Shown here piece by piece: positions 15,794 to 22,760 of a stretch of DNA of 64,000 bases. Source of the stretch: Claveliimonas ammoniilytica. GTDB taxonomy: Bacteria; Bacillota; Clostridia; Lachnospirales; Lachnospiraceae. Each line of letters begins with the position of its first letter. Position 1 is the first letter of the stretch. Location of the stretch: the NCBI RefSeq assembly GCF_025567415.1, contig NZ_JAOQJV010000002.1:124001-188000 (forward strand), given 5' to 3'. A program made the position numbers and the translations under genes. The notes beneath the pieces are model-generated. The model saw nothing but the letters and a program-made list of their open reading frames with translations, was not told where the DNA came from and ran no database searches.

Positions 15794-16138
15794 ATGAAAG
15801 TTAAAACCACAAGAAAAGCTATTGTAAACGGTTCTTATAATGTTAAATGTGCCGGGTATTGTGATTTGTCCTATTTGCTGAACAATCATTCACCCATTGC
15901 GTACACTTGCGGCGTTTACGGTTGGAATTTTGACGTTTATGAGGTTTACGGCGTTACGATTTGCACAGGTTATAGAAATATGCCGGGTGCAAGGCTTCAA
16001 AAAATTAGTGAATACGAGGAAAAAGCCCGGGCTATTTTGAGTTGGGAAGATAAACGCCCATTTGAAGAAAAGCAGATAGCCGTTGAAAACCTTTTGAAAG
16101 AATTTTGTAAATTGAATGGGGGCGTTATTTATGAATAA
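15794..16138 (+). CDS. island protein 2, unknown
   Basis: 114 residues from ATG 15794 after GGAGG. N-terminal half beta-rich with Tyr, Cys and Gly (CAGYCDLSYLLNNHSPIAYTCGVYGWNFDVY), C-terminal half helical. Overlaps the next gene by 8 bases, so the island genes form an operon. Confidence 0.6.
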   Translation: MKVKTTRKAIVNGSYNVKCAGYCDLSYLLNNHSPIAYTCGVYGWNFDVYEVYGVTICTGYRNMPGARLQKISEYEEKARAILSWEDKRPFEEKQIAVENLLKEFCKLNGGVIYE

Positions 16139-16487
16139 ATACAGCTTTACGAACAAAGGCAAAACGTGGGAACGTATCACGAAAAAGCAAGCCCGGGCGG
16201 CTTATAACAACGATTTAACCGTTCTGTTTTGCCCGGTGAATATGCGCCCCTTTACGCCGTGGCATTTAGAAATTGACGTAAACAAGAATTTTGAAGGTTA
16301 TAACGGCGTTACTTTTGAAAAAGCCGTGGACGCTTTTGAAATTTATAATTGTACCGACAACGAAACCGGGCGCTATACGGCGTTTTATATCCCGGTTGCA
16401 ACGGTTGATAGATTCACCGGGGAAACGCCCACGGCGTACACGTTGGGAACGGTCAAACAATATGATTATAGCGTTATGGAGGGCTGA
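16131..16487 (+). CDS. island protein 3, unknown
   Basis: 118 residues from ATG 16131. Aromatic-rich, predicted beta structure (PWHLEIDVNKNFEGYNGVTFEKAVDAF). No signal peptide. No family recognised. Confidence 0.6.
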   Translation: MNKYSFTNKGKTWERITKKQARAAYNNDLTVLFCPVNMRPFTPWHLEIDVNKNFEGYNGVTFEKAVDAFEIYNCTDNETGRYTAFYIPVATVDRFTGETPTAYTLGTVKQYDYSVMEG

Positions 16488-16490
16488 AAA

Positions 16491-16754
16491 ATGAAAAGAT
16501 TTGAAAGTTTGTGCAATGAATACCGGGAAAATAAGCGTTTAATTGAAGAATTGCAAGCTATGAACGATTCTATAAAATCGGATATTCTTGCAATCATGGG
16601 AAACGATGAAATGCACGTTGAAGGGGCGGCAAAAGCCACTAATAAAACGGTTGTTTCAAGTCGTTTTGATTCAAGCGGATTCAAAAAAGAATACCCGGAT
16701 TTGTTCACCGAATACAGCCGGGAAACAAGTTATAAACGTTTTTGTGTACTGTAA
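16491..16754 (+). CDS. island protein 4, small helical protein
   Basis: 87 residues. Coiled-coil-like N-terminus (YRENKRLIEELQAMNDSIKSDILAIMGNDE) followed by a short beta segment (TVVSSRFDSSGFKKEYPDLF) and Arg/Lys-rich end. This resembles the common phage 'helical plus SRFDSxxxKKxxPDLYxxY' protein, found in many mobile elements with no known role. Confidence 0.6.
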   Translation: MKRFESLCNEYRENKRLIEELQAMNDSIKSDILAIMGNDEMHVEGAAKATNKTVVSSRFDSSGFKKEYPDLFTEYSRETSYKRFCVL

Positions 16755-16767
16755 AGGGGGTTTTATT

Positions 16768-17076
16768 ATGACGCATTATAAATTTGTTTCGTGGGACGTT
16801 CCCGCATTTGAAACGATTTTAACCGGGCGTATTCCGGCGGCGTTGCTTGCCGCTGATAATGGAAATTTACAGCCGTTGAAAGATTTACACATTGCAACAC
16901 AAACCCCGGTTTATAAATGTTCCGGTTGGTGTATTCCTTTTGCGGAATATATGCGCCGCTTTTGGGTAAAAACAAAATATTACGGCATTATTGAAATGTA
17001 CGCATTGAATAAAACAGATATTAGAAAAGAGTTGAAAAGCAATGTGATTGAAATTATGGAGGTCAAAAAGAATTGA
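16768..17076 (+). CDS. island protein 5, unknown
   Basis: 102 residues from ATG 16768 after AAAGGGGG. Aromatic and Cys-containing, mixed alpha/beta. Last conventional gene of the island operon. Confidence 0.55.
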   Translation: MTHYKFVSWDVPAFETILTGRIPAALLAADNGNLQPLKDLHIATQTPVYKCSGWCIPFAEYMRRFWVKTKYYGIIEMYALNKTDIRKELKSNVIEIMEVKKN

Positions 17077-17141
17077 TAATATTATGTGTTCTGATTTTTC
17101 CGTTTGTTGTATTAGCGGATTTACTGAAAATGAATAAATGA
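17073..17141 (+). CDS. 22-residue hydrophobic peptide
   Basis: TTG 17073, with GGAGG 9 bases upstream, overlaps the previous stop. The peptide is one hydrophobic helix with LIFPF and ends LKMNK. The pattern closely parallels the separate small peptide at 19148 (LIFPF ... VKMN), which supports both as real small membrane proteins. Confidence 0.45.
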   Translation: MIILCVLIFPFVVLADLLKMNK

Positions 17142-17147
17142 TTTTAT

Positions 17148-17176
17148 AGCCCCGGTTATATACCGGGGCTTTTTTG
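17148..17176 (+). terminator. terminator of the island operon
   Basis: Stem AGCCCCGG / CCGGGGCT, 7-base loop, then TTTTTT. A clear rho-independent terminator. Confidence 0.85.
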
Positions 17177-17199
17177 TACGTGTACCGCCGCCCAGTAAA

Positions 17200-17520
17200 C
17201 GTAAAACATAATCAAGAATAGCCGCCCGGGGTGAACGTGGCAAGCCTTGAACGCTTGTGAACGTGTCCCGGGCTTGTGTCGTTCATGGGTGTTGGTGCAT
17301 TGTGTCCGGCGTTCATCGTGTCCGGCGGCGTGGGTTGTTCGGTTGTTCGTGTCGTTGTGTCCGGCTTGCGTTGTGGGGGCGTTGCGGGGCGTTTCCCGGG
17401 GCTTTTGTGCGTGGGTGTATGTGTTTATATGGGTTCACCGTTTCCCGGGCTTGTGGCGGCGTTTTGGGGGCTTGTGGGTACACCCCCGGGGGGGATTGAC
17501 AAGGGGCGAAACCGGGCGAG
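17200..17520 (+). other. GC-rich, G/T-skewed non-coding stretch
   Basis: About 300 bp dominated by G, T and C with very little A, made of recurring words such as GTGTCCGGC, GGCGTT and TTTCCCGGGGCTT. Three frames are open through it, but the translations are Cys/Gly/Val/Arg-rich with no common start site, so it is unlikely to code. The same words occur at 15.21-15.26 kb, upstream of the island promoter. Function unknown. Confidence 0.5.
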
Positions 17521-17564
17521 GGAGTACGCTGAATATTCTCAAAAAATAAAAAGACCCTATAAAA

Positions 17565-17616
17565 GATAATTTCTTATCCTATCAGTGTTGACAATCTTCC
17601 TTTCTCGTGCTATACT
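17565..17616 (+). promoter_or_regulatory. promoter and dyad of the Cro/CI-like gene
   Basis: GATAA-TTTC-TTATC (17565-17578), 9 bp, TTGACA (17588-17593), 17-bp spacer, TATACT (17611-17616). Third member of the shared promoter class, and the one with the best -10 box. Confidence 0.8.
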
Positions 17617-17648
17617 CGTATCACAAACAACATATAGGAGGTCAAAAC

Positions 17649-17858
17649 ATGGTTAAGAATAACATTGAAGTTGATGTAAAGGTGAAGCTCCTCGAAGCTG
17701 GGAAGACACAACAGCAGTTGGGTGAAGAAATCGGCACTACTGGACAGTACATCAACCGAGTTCTCAAGAAGAATGGTGGAATCGTGAACGATACCTTCGT
17801 GAAAATGATGGACGCTCTCGGTTATAACATCGTTCTCACCTACGAAAAGAAAGATTGA
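17649..17858 (+). CDS. Cro/CI-family helix-turn-helix regulator
   Basis: 69 residues from ATG 17649 after AGGAGG. The helix-turn-helix is KTQQQLGEEIGTTGQYINRVLKK (about residues 18-40), a single-domain Cro-like protein without a CI cleavage or dimerisation domain. It is a natural candidate to bind the GATAA-N4-TTATC dyad in front of its own gene, the island operon and the remote DGR target, but this is inferred from position only. Confidence 0.75.
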   Translation: MVKNNIEVDVKVKLLEAGKTQQQLGEEIGTTGQYINRVLKKNGGIVNDTFVKMMDALGYNIVLTYEKKD

Positions 17859-17967
17859 AGTAGTTAAAGTAGTTGAAAACAGCATTTTGCGTGTAACTTC
17901 CTCTTAGTACACGCATATATAGCAAAAGTTACCGCAATTTTTGATTTTCTACTACTTTTACTACTTG
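17857..17967 (+). repeat. 110-bp near-palindromic element, copy B
   Basis: Left arm GAAGTAGTTAAAGTAGTTGA, right arm ending TTTTACTACTTG, inner arms TTGCGTGTAACTTCC and AAAAGTTACCGCAA, centre with CGCATATATAG. Same orientation as copy A and the reverse of copy C. It spans the whole gap from the regulator stop to just before the recombinase ribosome site. Confidence 0.75.
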
Positions 17968-17983
17968 AGGAGGTGAATATCTC

Positions 17984-18739
17984 GTGAAAGCGATTGGTTA
18001 TATCCGTGTATCTACGGAGGAACAGTCTGCGGACGATAAATACGGTATCGAGGTGCAGAAACAGGCGATTTCTGATTACGCCGACAGGAATGATTTTGAA
18101 ATTGTATGCTGGCTGACCGATACAATCAGCGGTGCGAAGGACAACCGCCCGGAACTGGACAAGATTCTCTACAATGCAGACCAGCTCCCGGCACATGAAG
18201 CCGTGATTGTATTCAAGAACGACCGTGTTGCTCGTGACACAAAATTGTATTTCTATTACTTCTACACGCTCGAGAAGCGGAATGTGAAACTGCTCTCTAC
18301 CGAGGAGCATTTCTCGGAAGGTGACGATTTCGCCAACATCTACCGCTCTCTGCTGATGTTCGTTGCGGAACAGGAGCGAAAGAACATCGCTCTGCGTACC
18401 GGGCGTGGACGGTCTCTCAAGGCACAGTGCGGTGGGTACTCCGGCGGCAACAAACCGTATGGTTATTACTGCGTAGACGGTATGCTCATGCAGAACCCGG
18501 AAGAACGCCCTATCGTGGAGACGATATTCCGAGAGCATGACGAGAATCACACCTCTTTGCTGGACATTTGCGAGATTCTATACGATGGTGGGTATCGAAC
18601 CCGAAAAGGCAAGAGATTTCAGCCGTCCACCATTCGAGGAATCCTATCTAATCGCCCCTTCTATGAGGGCAAGTACAAATATGGAGACATGGGCTGGGTA
18701 CAGGGCGTACACTCCCCGATTCTCCCATTGGAGGTGTAG
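17984..18739 (+). CDS. short serine recombinase
   Basis: 251 residues from GTG 17984 (AGGAGGTG upstream). Resolvase catalytic domain: AIGYIRVSTEEQS with Ser at about residue 10, then ELDKILYNADQLPAHEAVIVFKNDRVARD and the long helix E (ALRTGRGRSLKA). A recombinase-domain segment follows (GGNKPYGYYCVDGMLMQNPEERPIVETIF ... RGILSNRPFYEGKYKYG). It stops about there, without the zinc ribbon and coiled coil of large serine integrases, so it is either a compact resolvase/invertase-like form or truncated. It sits among late genes and directly after palindromic element B. Confidence 0.8.
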   Translation: MKAIGYIRVSTEEQSADDKYGIEVQKQAISDYADRNDFEIVCWLTDTISGAKDNRPELDKILYNADQLPAHEAVIVFKNDRVARDTKLYFYYFYTLEKRNVKLLSTEEHFSEGDDFANIYRSLLMFVAEQERKNIALRTGRGRSLKAQCGGYSGGNKPYGYYCVDGMLMQNPEERPIVETIFREHDENHTSLLDICEILYDGGYRTRKGKRFQPSTIRGILSNRPFYEGKYKYGDMGWVQGVHSPILPLEV

Positions 18740-18741
18740 AA

Positions 18742-19143
18742 ATGAAGAAAATGCTATCTATTATGCTTGCCGGAGTGCTTATGCTGGCGGTCTCCGGGTG
18801 TGGAGCTGAACCACAACACAAGGTCTCGTATGTCAGCGGAGAAAAGCTCACTGTTCTCGAGCAGTACGATTGTGTGGCTGTCTATACGCAGTACACCAAC
18901 GACAGCTCCGAAACTGCTGTCCCGGCTGATGAAGTGTCGGTCAAAGCATTTCAGAACGGTGTCGAATTGTCACCGCTTGTCCCGACAGGTGACAGAACTA
19001 ACGGCTATGTGCAGTGTGATTCCAATGTGCAGAGCGGCACGACCGCTGATGTGGTGTGGCTATTCGAGCTTGACGATGATTCTACCGTATCGGTGGAGCT
19101 GTCCGGCGGCGAGAAAGTCGAAATCCCATTGACAGAGGAATGA
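18742..19143 (+). CDS. small lipoprotein
   Basis: 133 residues. Lipoprotein signal MKKMLSIMLAGVLMLAVSGC with lipobox AVSGC (Cys 20). The mature part is acidic and beta-rich (immunoglobulin-like, resembling DUF5067-type proteins). It has its own ribosome site 2 bases after the recombinase stop. Surface lipoproteins carried by prophages often alter the lysogen, for example by superinfection exclusion; here this is only a possibility. Confidence 0.7.
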   Translation: MKKMLSIMLAGVLMLAVSGCGAEPQHKVSYVSGEKLTVLEQYDCVAVYTQYTNDSSETAVPADEVSVKAFQNGVELSPLVPTGDRTNGYVQCDSNVQSGTTADVVWLFELDDDSTVSVELSGGEKVEIPLTEE

Positions 19144-19147
19144 GCCT

Positions 19148-19258
19148 ATGTGGGTGCTGGCAATATTGATATTTCCCTTTGCGTTACTCTATGAGATTGT
19201 GAAGATGAATGAGCAGTCTCACCATCGAGGGAAACGAAAACGAAGAAAAAGATTTTAA
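19148..19258 (+). CDS. 36-residue small membrane protein
   Basis: ATG 19148, 4 bases after the lipoprotein stop (TGAGCCT upstream gives a weak ribosome site). One transmembrane helix (WVLAILIFPFALLYEIV) followed by a very basic tail (HHRGKRKRRKRF). It shares the LIFPF ... KMN pattern with the peptide at 17073. Confidence 0.5.
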   Translation: MWVLAILIFPFALLYEIVKMNEQSHHRGKRKRRKRF

Positions 19259-19262
19259 TGAC

Positions 19263-19319
19263 GAGGGTGCGTTATCGCACAGAGATTTAATTCTCTGAAC
19301 GGTGACGCACTCTCTTTTT
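19263..19319 (+). ncRNA. structured RNA / terminator-like element upstream of terL (copy R1)
   Basis: Outer 10-bp stem GAGGGTGCGT / ACGCACTCTC, internal loop TATCGCA / AACGGTG, inner 6-bp stem CAGAGA / TCTCTG, then TTTTT. The layout aligns gap-free, except for one hairpin-loop base, with the element before portal at 21111. Stem bases co-vary between the two while the internal loop is conserved. Confidence 0.65.
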
Positions 19320-19333
19320 GTTCGGAGGTATTT

Positions 19334-20968
19334 ATGAAAGAGTTACTTGAAAAAATTCTCGGGCAAATCAAAAAGACCCCGGAAGGGGTTAGAGCCTATG
19401 AGGATTTATACCATATCTGTCTCGAGACACAGAAGACAGACATTCCCCTATCCGTGGAGTATTTGAAAAAGCTGTCGGACATTATCGAGAATCGGATTCC
19501 ACAGTCTGAAACAGACAAGGAGCTTCGCTCCCTGTTCATGCTTCACAAAAAGGTTCTGCTTGCCGCCGCTCCTTTTGATTTTGAAAGCTATCTGCTCTAT
19601 GTCGAATGGGAACGTGAGCCGGACAAGAAGTTCTATGTCCCTCGCCGTGAGGTCATGCACCCTGTCGTACAGGCAATGCAAGATTTGATTGACGATAGGC
19701 TGGATTTACTTACGATTTCCATGCCGCCCGGTACTGGTAAGTCCACTCTCGGTATCTTCTTCCTGTCGTGGGTCATGGGTCGATTCCCGGATTCACAGTC
19801 CCTTGCTTCTGCTCACTCGGGTATGCTGACACGCTCCTTTTATGACGGTGTGTATCAGATTATCACCGACAGCGAGTACCTGTGGGCTGATGTGTTCCCG
19901 GGAGTAAAGATGGCGGCAACGAACTCCAAGGAGGAAACCATTGACCTTCACAAGAAGCACCGATTCTCTACACTCACCTGTCGAGCAATCAATGCTTCAC
20001 TGACTGGTGCTACCCGATGTGACAAAATCCTCTACGCTGATGACTTGTGTTCCGGCATTGAGGAAGCTATGAGCAAGGAGCGATTGGATAAGCTGTGGAG
20101 TGCCTACACCAATGACCTTAAATCTCGAAAAAAGGAAGGTGCGAAGGAAATCCATATCGCTACCCGATGGTCTGTCCATGATGTTATCGGTCGATTGGAG
20201 AATCAGTACGGTGGTGATTCCCGAGCGAAGTTCATTGTTCTTCCGGCACTGGACGCAGACGGTGAAAGTAATTTCAATTACACCTACGGTGTCGGATTCA
20301 GCCGCCACTATTTCGAGGATATGAGGAACAATCTTGACGAAGCGTCTTTCAAGGCTCTGTTTATGAATCAGCCTATCGAGCGTGAGGGTCTGCTCTACGA
20401 TGTGGACGAACTGCGCCGATATTTTGAGCTTCCAGCAGAAGACCCGGACGCTATTATCGGTATTTGTGATACCAAGGACAAGGGTTCTGACTACGCTTTC
20501 CTCCCGGCGGCGTATGTGTACGGTAATGACTACTACATTGACGATTGTGTCTGTGATAACAGCTTACCGAACATCGTTGACGCTCGATTGGTGGACATAC
20601 TGCTTCGCTGTAAGGTTAAAATGTGCCGTTTTGAGAGCAATTCCGCTGGTGGTCGTGTTGCCGAGAAGGTACAGAACGAGGTCAAGAAGCGTGGCGGTAT
20701 CACTCGCATTACGACCAAGTTCACTACTGCCAATAAGGAGACAAAAATCATCGTAAACAGTGCATGGGTTAAGGAACACTGCCTGTTCAAAGACGATAGC
20801 CTGTATAAACGTCAGAGCGATTACGGTCGTATGATGGATATGCTCGGCTCTTACACTGTGGCTGGTAAAAACAAGCACGATGATGTTCCCGATGGTATGG
20901 CTATGCTGGCAGAGTTCGCACAAAGTCTGTCCGGCGCAAAAGTTGAAATCTTTCAGAGACCGTGGTAA
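19334..20968 (+). CDS. terL: terminase large subunit
   Basis: 544 residues. ATPase domain with Walker A PPGTGKS at residues 131-137, Walker B region KILYADDLC at about residue 235, and a coupling motif (IHIATRWSVHD) near 275. The C-terminal nuclease domain starts near GICDTKDKGSDYAF (Asp cluster) at about 377, with the second acidic site near FESNSAGGR and the third near DMLGSYTVAGKNKHDDVPDG. It translocates and cuts phage DNA at the portal. It is preceded by structured RNA R1, and the gene is separated from terS by the island. Confidence 0.92.
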   Translation: MKELLEKILGQIKKTPEGVRAYEDLYHICLETQKTDIPLSVEYLKKLSDIIENRIPQSETDKELRSLFMLHKKVLLAAAPFDFESYLLYVEWEREPDKKFYVPRREVMHPVVQAMQDLIDDRLDLLTISMPPGTGKSTLGIFFLSWVMGRFPDSQSLASAHSGMLTRSFYDGVYQIITDSEYLWADVFPGVKMAATNSKEETIDLHKKHRFSTLTCRAINASLTGATRCDKILYADDLCSGIEEAMSKERLDKLWSAYTNDLKSRKKEGAKEIHIATRWSVHDVIGRLENQYGGDSRAKFIVLPALDADGESNFNYTYGVGFSRHYFEDMRNNLDEASFKALFMNQPIEREGLLYDVDELRRYFELPAEDPDAIIGICDTKDKGSDYAFLPAAYVYGNDYYIDDCVCDNSLPNIVDARLVDILLRCKVKMCRFESNSAGGRVAEKVQNEVKKRGGITRITTKFTTANKETKIIVNSAWVKEHCLFKDDSLYKRQSDYGRMMDMLGSYTVAGKNKHDDVPDGMAMLAEFAQSLSGAKVEIFQRPW

Positions 20969-21032
20969 CACAAGAAGTGTTACTTATCCACACTTTCCAC
21001 ACAATTATCAACATATTGTATGCACTATGGTG

Positions 21033-21061
21033 TTGACATACACTATATAGTGTGTTACAAT
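21033..21061 (+). promoter_or_regulatory. promoter with overlapping palindromic operator, before portal
   Basis: TTGACA (21033-21038), 17-bp spacer, TACAAT (21056-21061). The spacer contains the 14-bp perfect palindrome ACACTATATAGTGT (21040-21053), so a repressor could block it directly. A related half-site (GCACTATGGTG) lies just upstream. Confidence 0.75.
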
Positions 21062-21067
21062 GTAAAG

Positions 21068-21168
21068 CGTAATAGTGAGTAATTTATGCTCACTCAAATT
21101 TTAGAGATAAATGGGTGCATGATTGCACGAGGTAATTTAGACCTCGAGCAGTCATGCACCCATTTTTT
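21068..21168 (+). ncRNA. candidate ~100-nt small RNA ending in structured element R2
   Basis: Transcription from the promoter at 21033 would give a ~100-nt RNA. It has a first hairpin (GTGAG ... CTCAC, about 21075-21095) and then the element R2: outer 12-bp stem ATGGGTGCATGA / TCATGCACCCAT (21111-21122 / 21152-21163), internal loop, 6-bp inner stem CGAGGT / ACCTCG and TTTTT. It lies between terL and the portal ribosome site. Either a small RNA or an attenuator for the head genes. Confidence 0.6.
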
Positions 21169-21191
21169 GTATGCAGAAAGGAGGAAGGAAC

Positions 21192-22649
21192 GTGGCACAT
21201 CAAATTGACGAGAGCAAGCCGAAGTATCTAAGTCAGACACGATTTATGAGCGGTCGGCGCATTATCAAGACCAGCGTGACAGAAATCACGGACGAAAACG
21301 TGGTTGATGTTCTTCGTAAGGCTCTTGCTACTCACGATTTGAACCGCAGTGAGATTGACTACCTGTGGAAGTATTACCGTGGAGACCAGCCAATCAGAAA
21401 CCGTGTCAAAGACGTTCGCCCCGAAATCTGCAATAAGATTACCGAGAATCGTGCAAACGAAATCGTGTCCTTCAAGGTTGGGTATCTGTGTGGCGAGCCG
21501 ATTCAGTACGTTAGCCGTAATGGTGGCGAGGAAATCGTAAAGCAGATTAACACCCTCAACGAGTATATGTTCGCAGAGGACAAAGCCGCTCAAGACCAAG
21601 AGCTTGTCGAGTGGCAGATGATTTGTGGTACAGCGTTCCGTCTTGTCCTTCCCGATGAACCGGGTGAGGAAGACGAAGCTCCTTTTGAGCTTTACACTCT
21701 CGACCCGAGAGACACCTTCGTTGTGTATTCAAACGAAATCGGTAACAAGCCGCTGATGGCGGTTAAGTACAGCAAGGACGATAACGAGATTTTCCACTAC
21801 TCGATTTACACCGAGAATCGCTATTACCTCGTGGACGGAGACATTTTGGTGGAATCCAAACCTCATGCCCTCGACATGATTCCGATTATCGAGTACCCGG
21901 GAAACAATGCTCGTCTCGGTTCTTTTGAGATTGTGCTTCCTCTACTGGACGCAATCAACAATGTGGAAAGTAACCGTATGGACGGTATGGAGCAGTTGGT
22001 ACAGGCTTTTATTAAGTTCATTAACTGCGACATTACCAAGGAGGAATACGAGGAGTTCTTACAGCTCGGCGCAATCAAGGTGAAGTCCGTGGACGGACAA
22101 GCCGCTGATGTTGGTGTAGTCACCACAGAGCTGAATCAGACACAATCGCAGACCCTCAAGGACGATTACTACAACGCAATGCTCACCATCTGCGGTATGC
22201 CAAACCGTAACGGTGGTTCTTCCACGAGTGATACTGGTTCTGCCGTGTTGCTCCGTGATGGTTGGTCTGACGCAGAAGCTCGAGCAAAGGACAGCGAGAA
22301 TGTTTTCAAGCGAGCAGAAAAGAAAATGCTCAAGCTGGTTCTTCGTATCTGTCGAGACCTCGGCGGTCTCACGCTCAAGTTGAGTGATATTGATATGAAG
22401 TTCACTCGCCGTAACTACGAAGCCATTCAGAGTAAATCTCAAGTCCTTATCTCCATGCTTCAAGAGCCTAAGATTCACCCACAGTTGGCGTTCCAGCATA
22501 GCGGAATGTTCTCTGACGCTGAATCTGCTTACACCATGAGCATGAAGTATTACGAGGAGCAACAGGAGAAAGCCGCTGAACTGGCTAAGAAGACCGCTCC
22601 CGATGATTCCGGGGGCGATGATAATGACCCGGACAATAACGATATTTAA
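21192..22649 (+). CDS. phage portal protein (SPP1 gp6-like)
   Basis: 485 residues from GTG 21192 (GGAGG 7 bases before; ATG 21171 lies in the tail of R2 and is less likely). The N-terminal region YLWKYYRGDQPI, ICNKITENRANEIVSFKVGYLCGEPI and the late stem/crown helices match SPP1-type portals. It forms the dodecameric DNA gate for TerL and the scaffolded head. The C-terminus is acidic and Asp/Asn-rich. Confidence 0.9.
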   Translation: MAHQIDESKPKYLSQTRFMSGRRIIKTSVTEITDENVVDVLRKALATHDLNRSEIDYLWKYYRGDQPIRNRVKDVRPEICNKITENRANEIVSFKVGYLCGEPIQYVSRNGGEEIVKQINTLNEYMFAEDKAAQDQELVEWQMICGTAFRLVLPDEPGEEDEAPFELYTLDPRDTFVVYSNEIGNKPLMAVKYSKDDNEIFHYSIYTENRYYLVDGDILVESKPHALDMIPIIEYPGNNARLGSFEIVLPLLDAINNVESNRMDGMEQLVQAFIKFINCDITKEEYEEFLQLGAIKVKSVDGQAADVGVVTTELNQTQSQTLKDDYYNAMLTICGMPNRNGGSSTSDTGSAVLLRDGWSDAEARAKDSENVFKRAEKKMLKLVLRICRDLGGLTLKLSDIDMKFTRRNYEAIQSKSQVLISMLQEPKIHPQLAFQHSGMFSDAESAYTMSMKYYEEQQEKAAELAKKTAPDDSGGDDNDPDNNDI

Positions 22650-22752
22650 GCGGTAAGCCGCTGTGAATATAGGCAGAGAAGCCTTAAATCGCAATAGTCA
22701 GAGAAGACTTAAACCGCAAACATTGTCACAGAAGACATTAAAAGACAGGAGG
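22650..22752 (+). repeat. row of mini-hairpins between portal and scaffold
   Basis: GCGG-TAAG-CCGC at 22650, then AGGC-AGAGAA-GCCT (22671), AGTC-AGAGAA-GACT (22696) and TGTC-ACAGAA-GACA (22734), each followed by T(T)AAA. The stems change in pairs while the loop is kept. They lie just before the scaffold ribosome site and could set mRNA stability or translation ratio. Confidence 0.5.
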
Positions 22753-22760
22753 ATTTCAAC

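Noticed and set aside
17247..17569. Three overlapping open frames of 80-100 codons in the GC-rich stretch
   Set aside because: No ribosome sites, skewed Cys/Gly/Val/Arg composition in all frames and shared low-complexity words; open frames are expected from the lack of A.
20980..21010. DnaA box-like TTATCCACA as a phage origin
   Set aside because: A single copy (with one similar at 14.09 kb) and no cluster or AT-rich unwinding region; not enough for an origin call.
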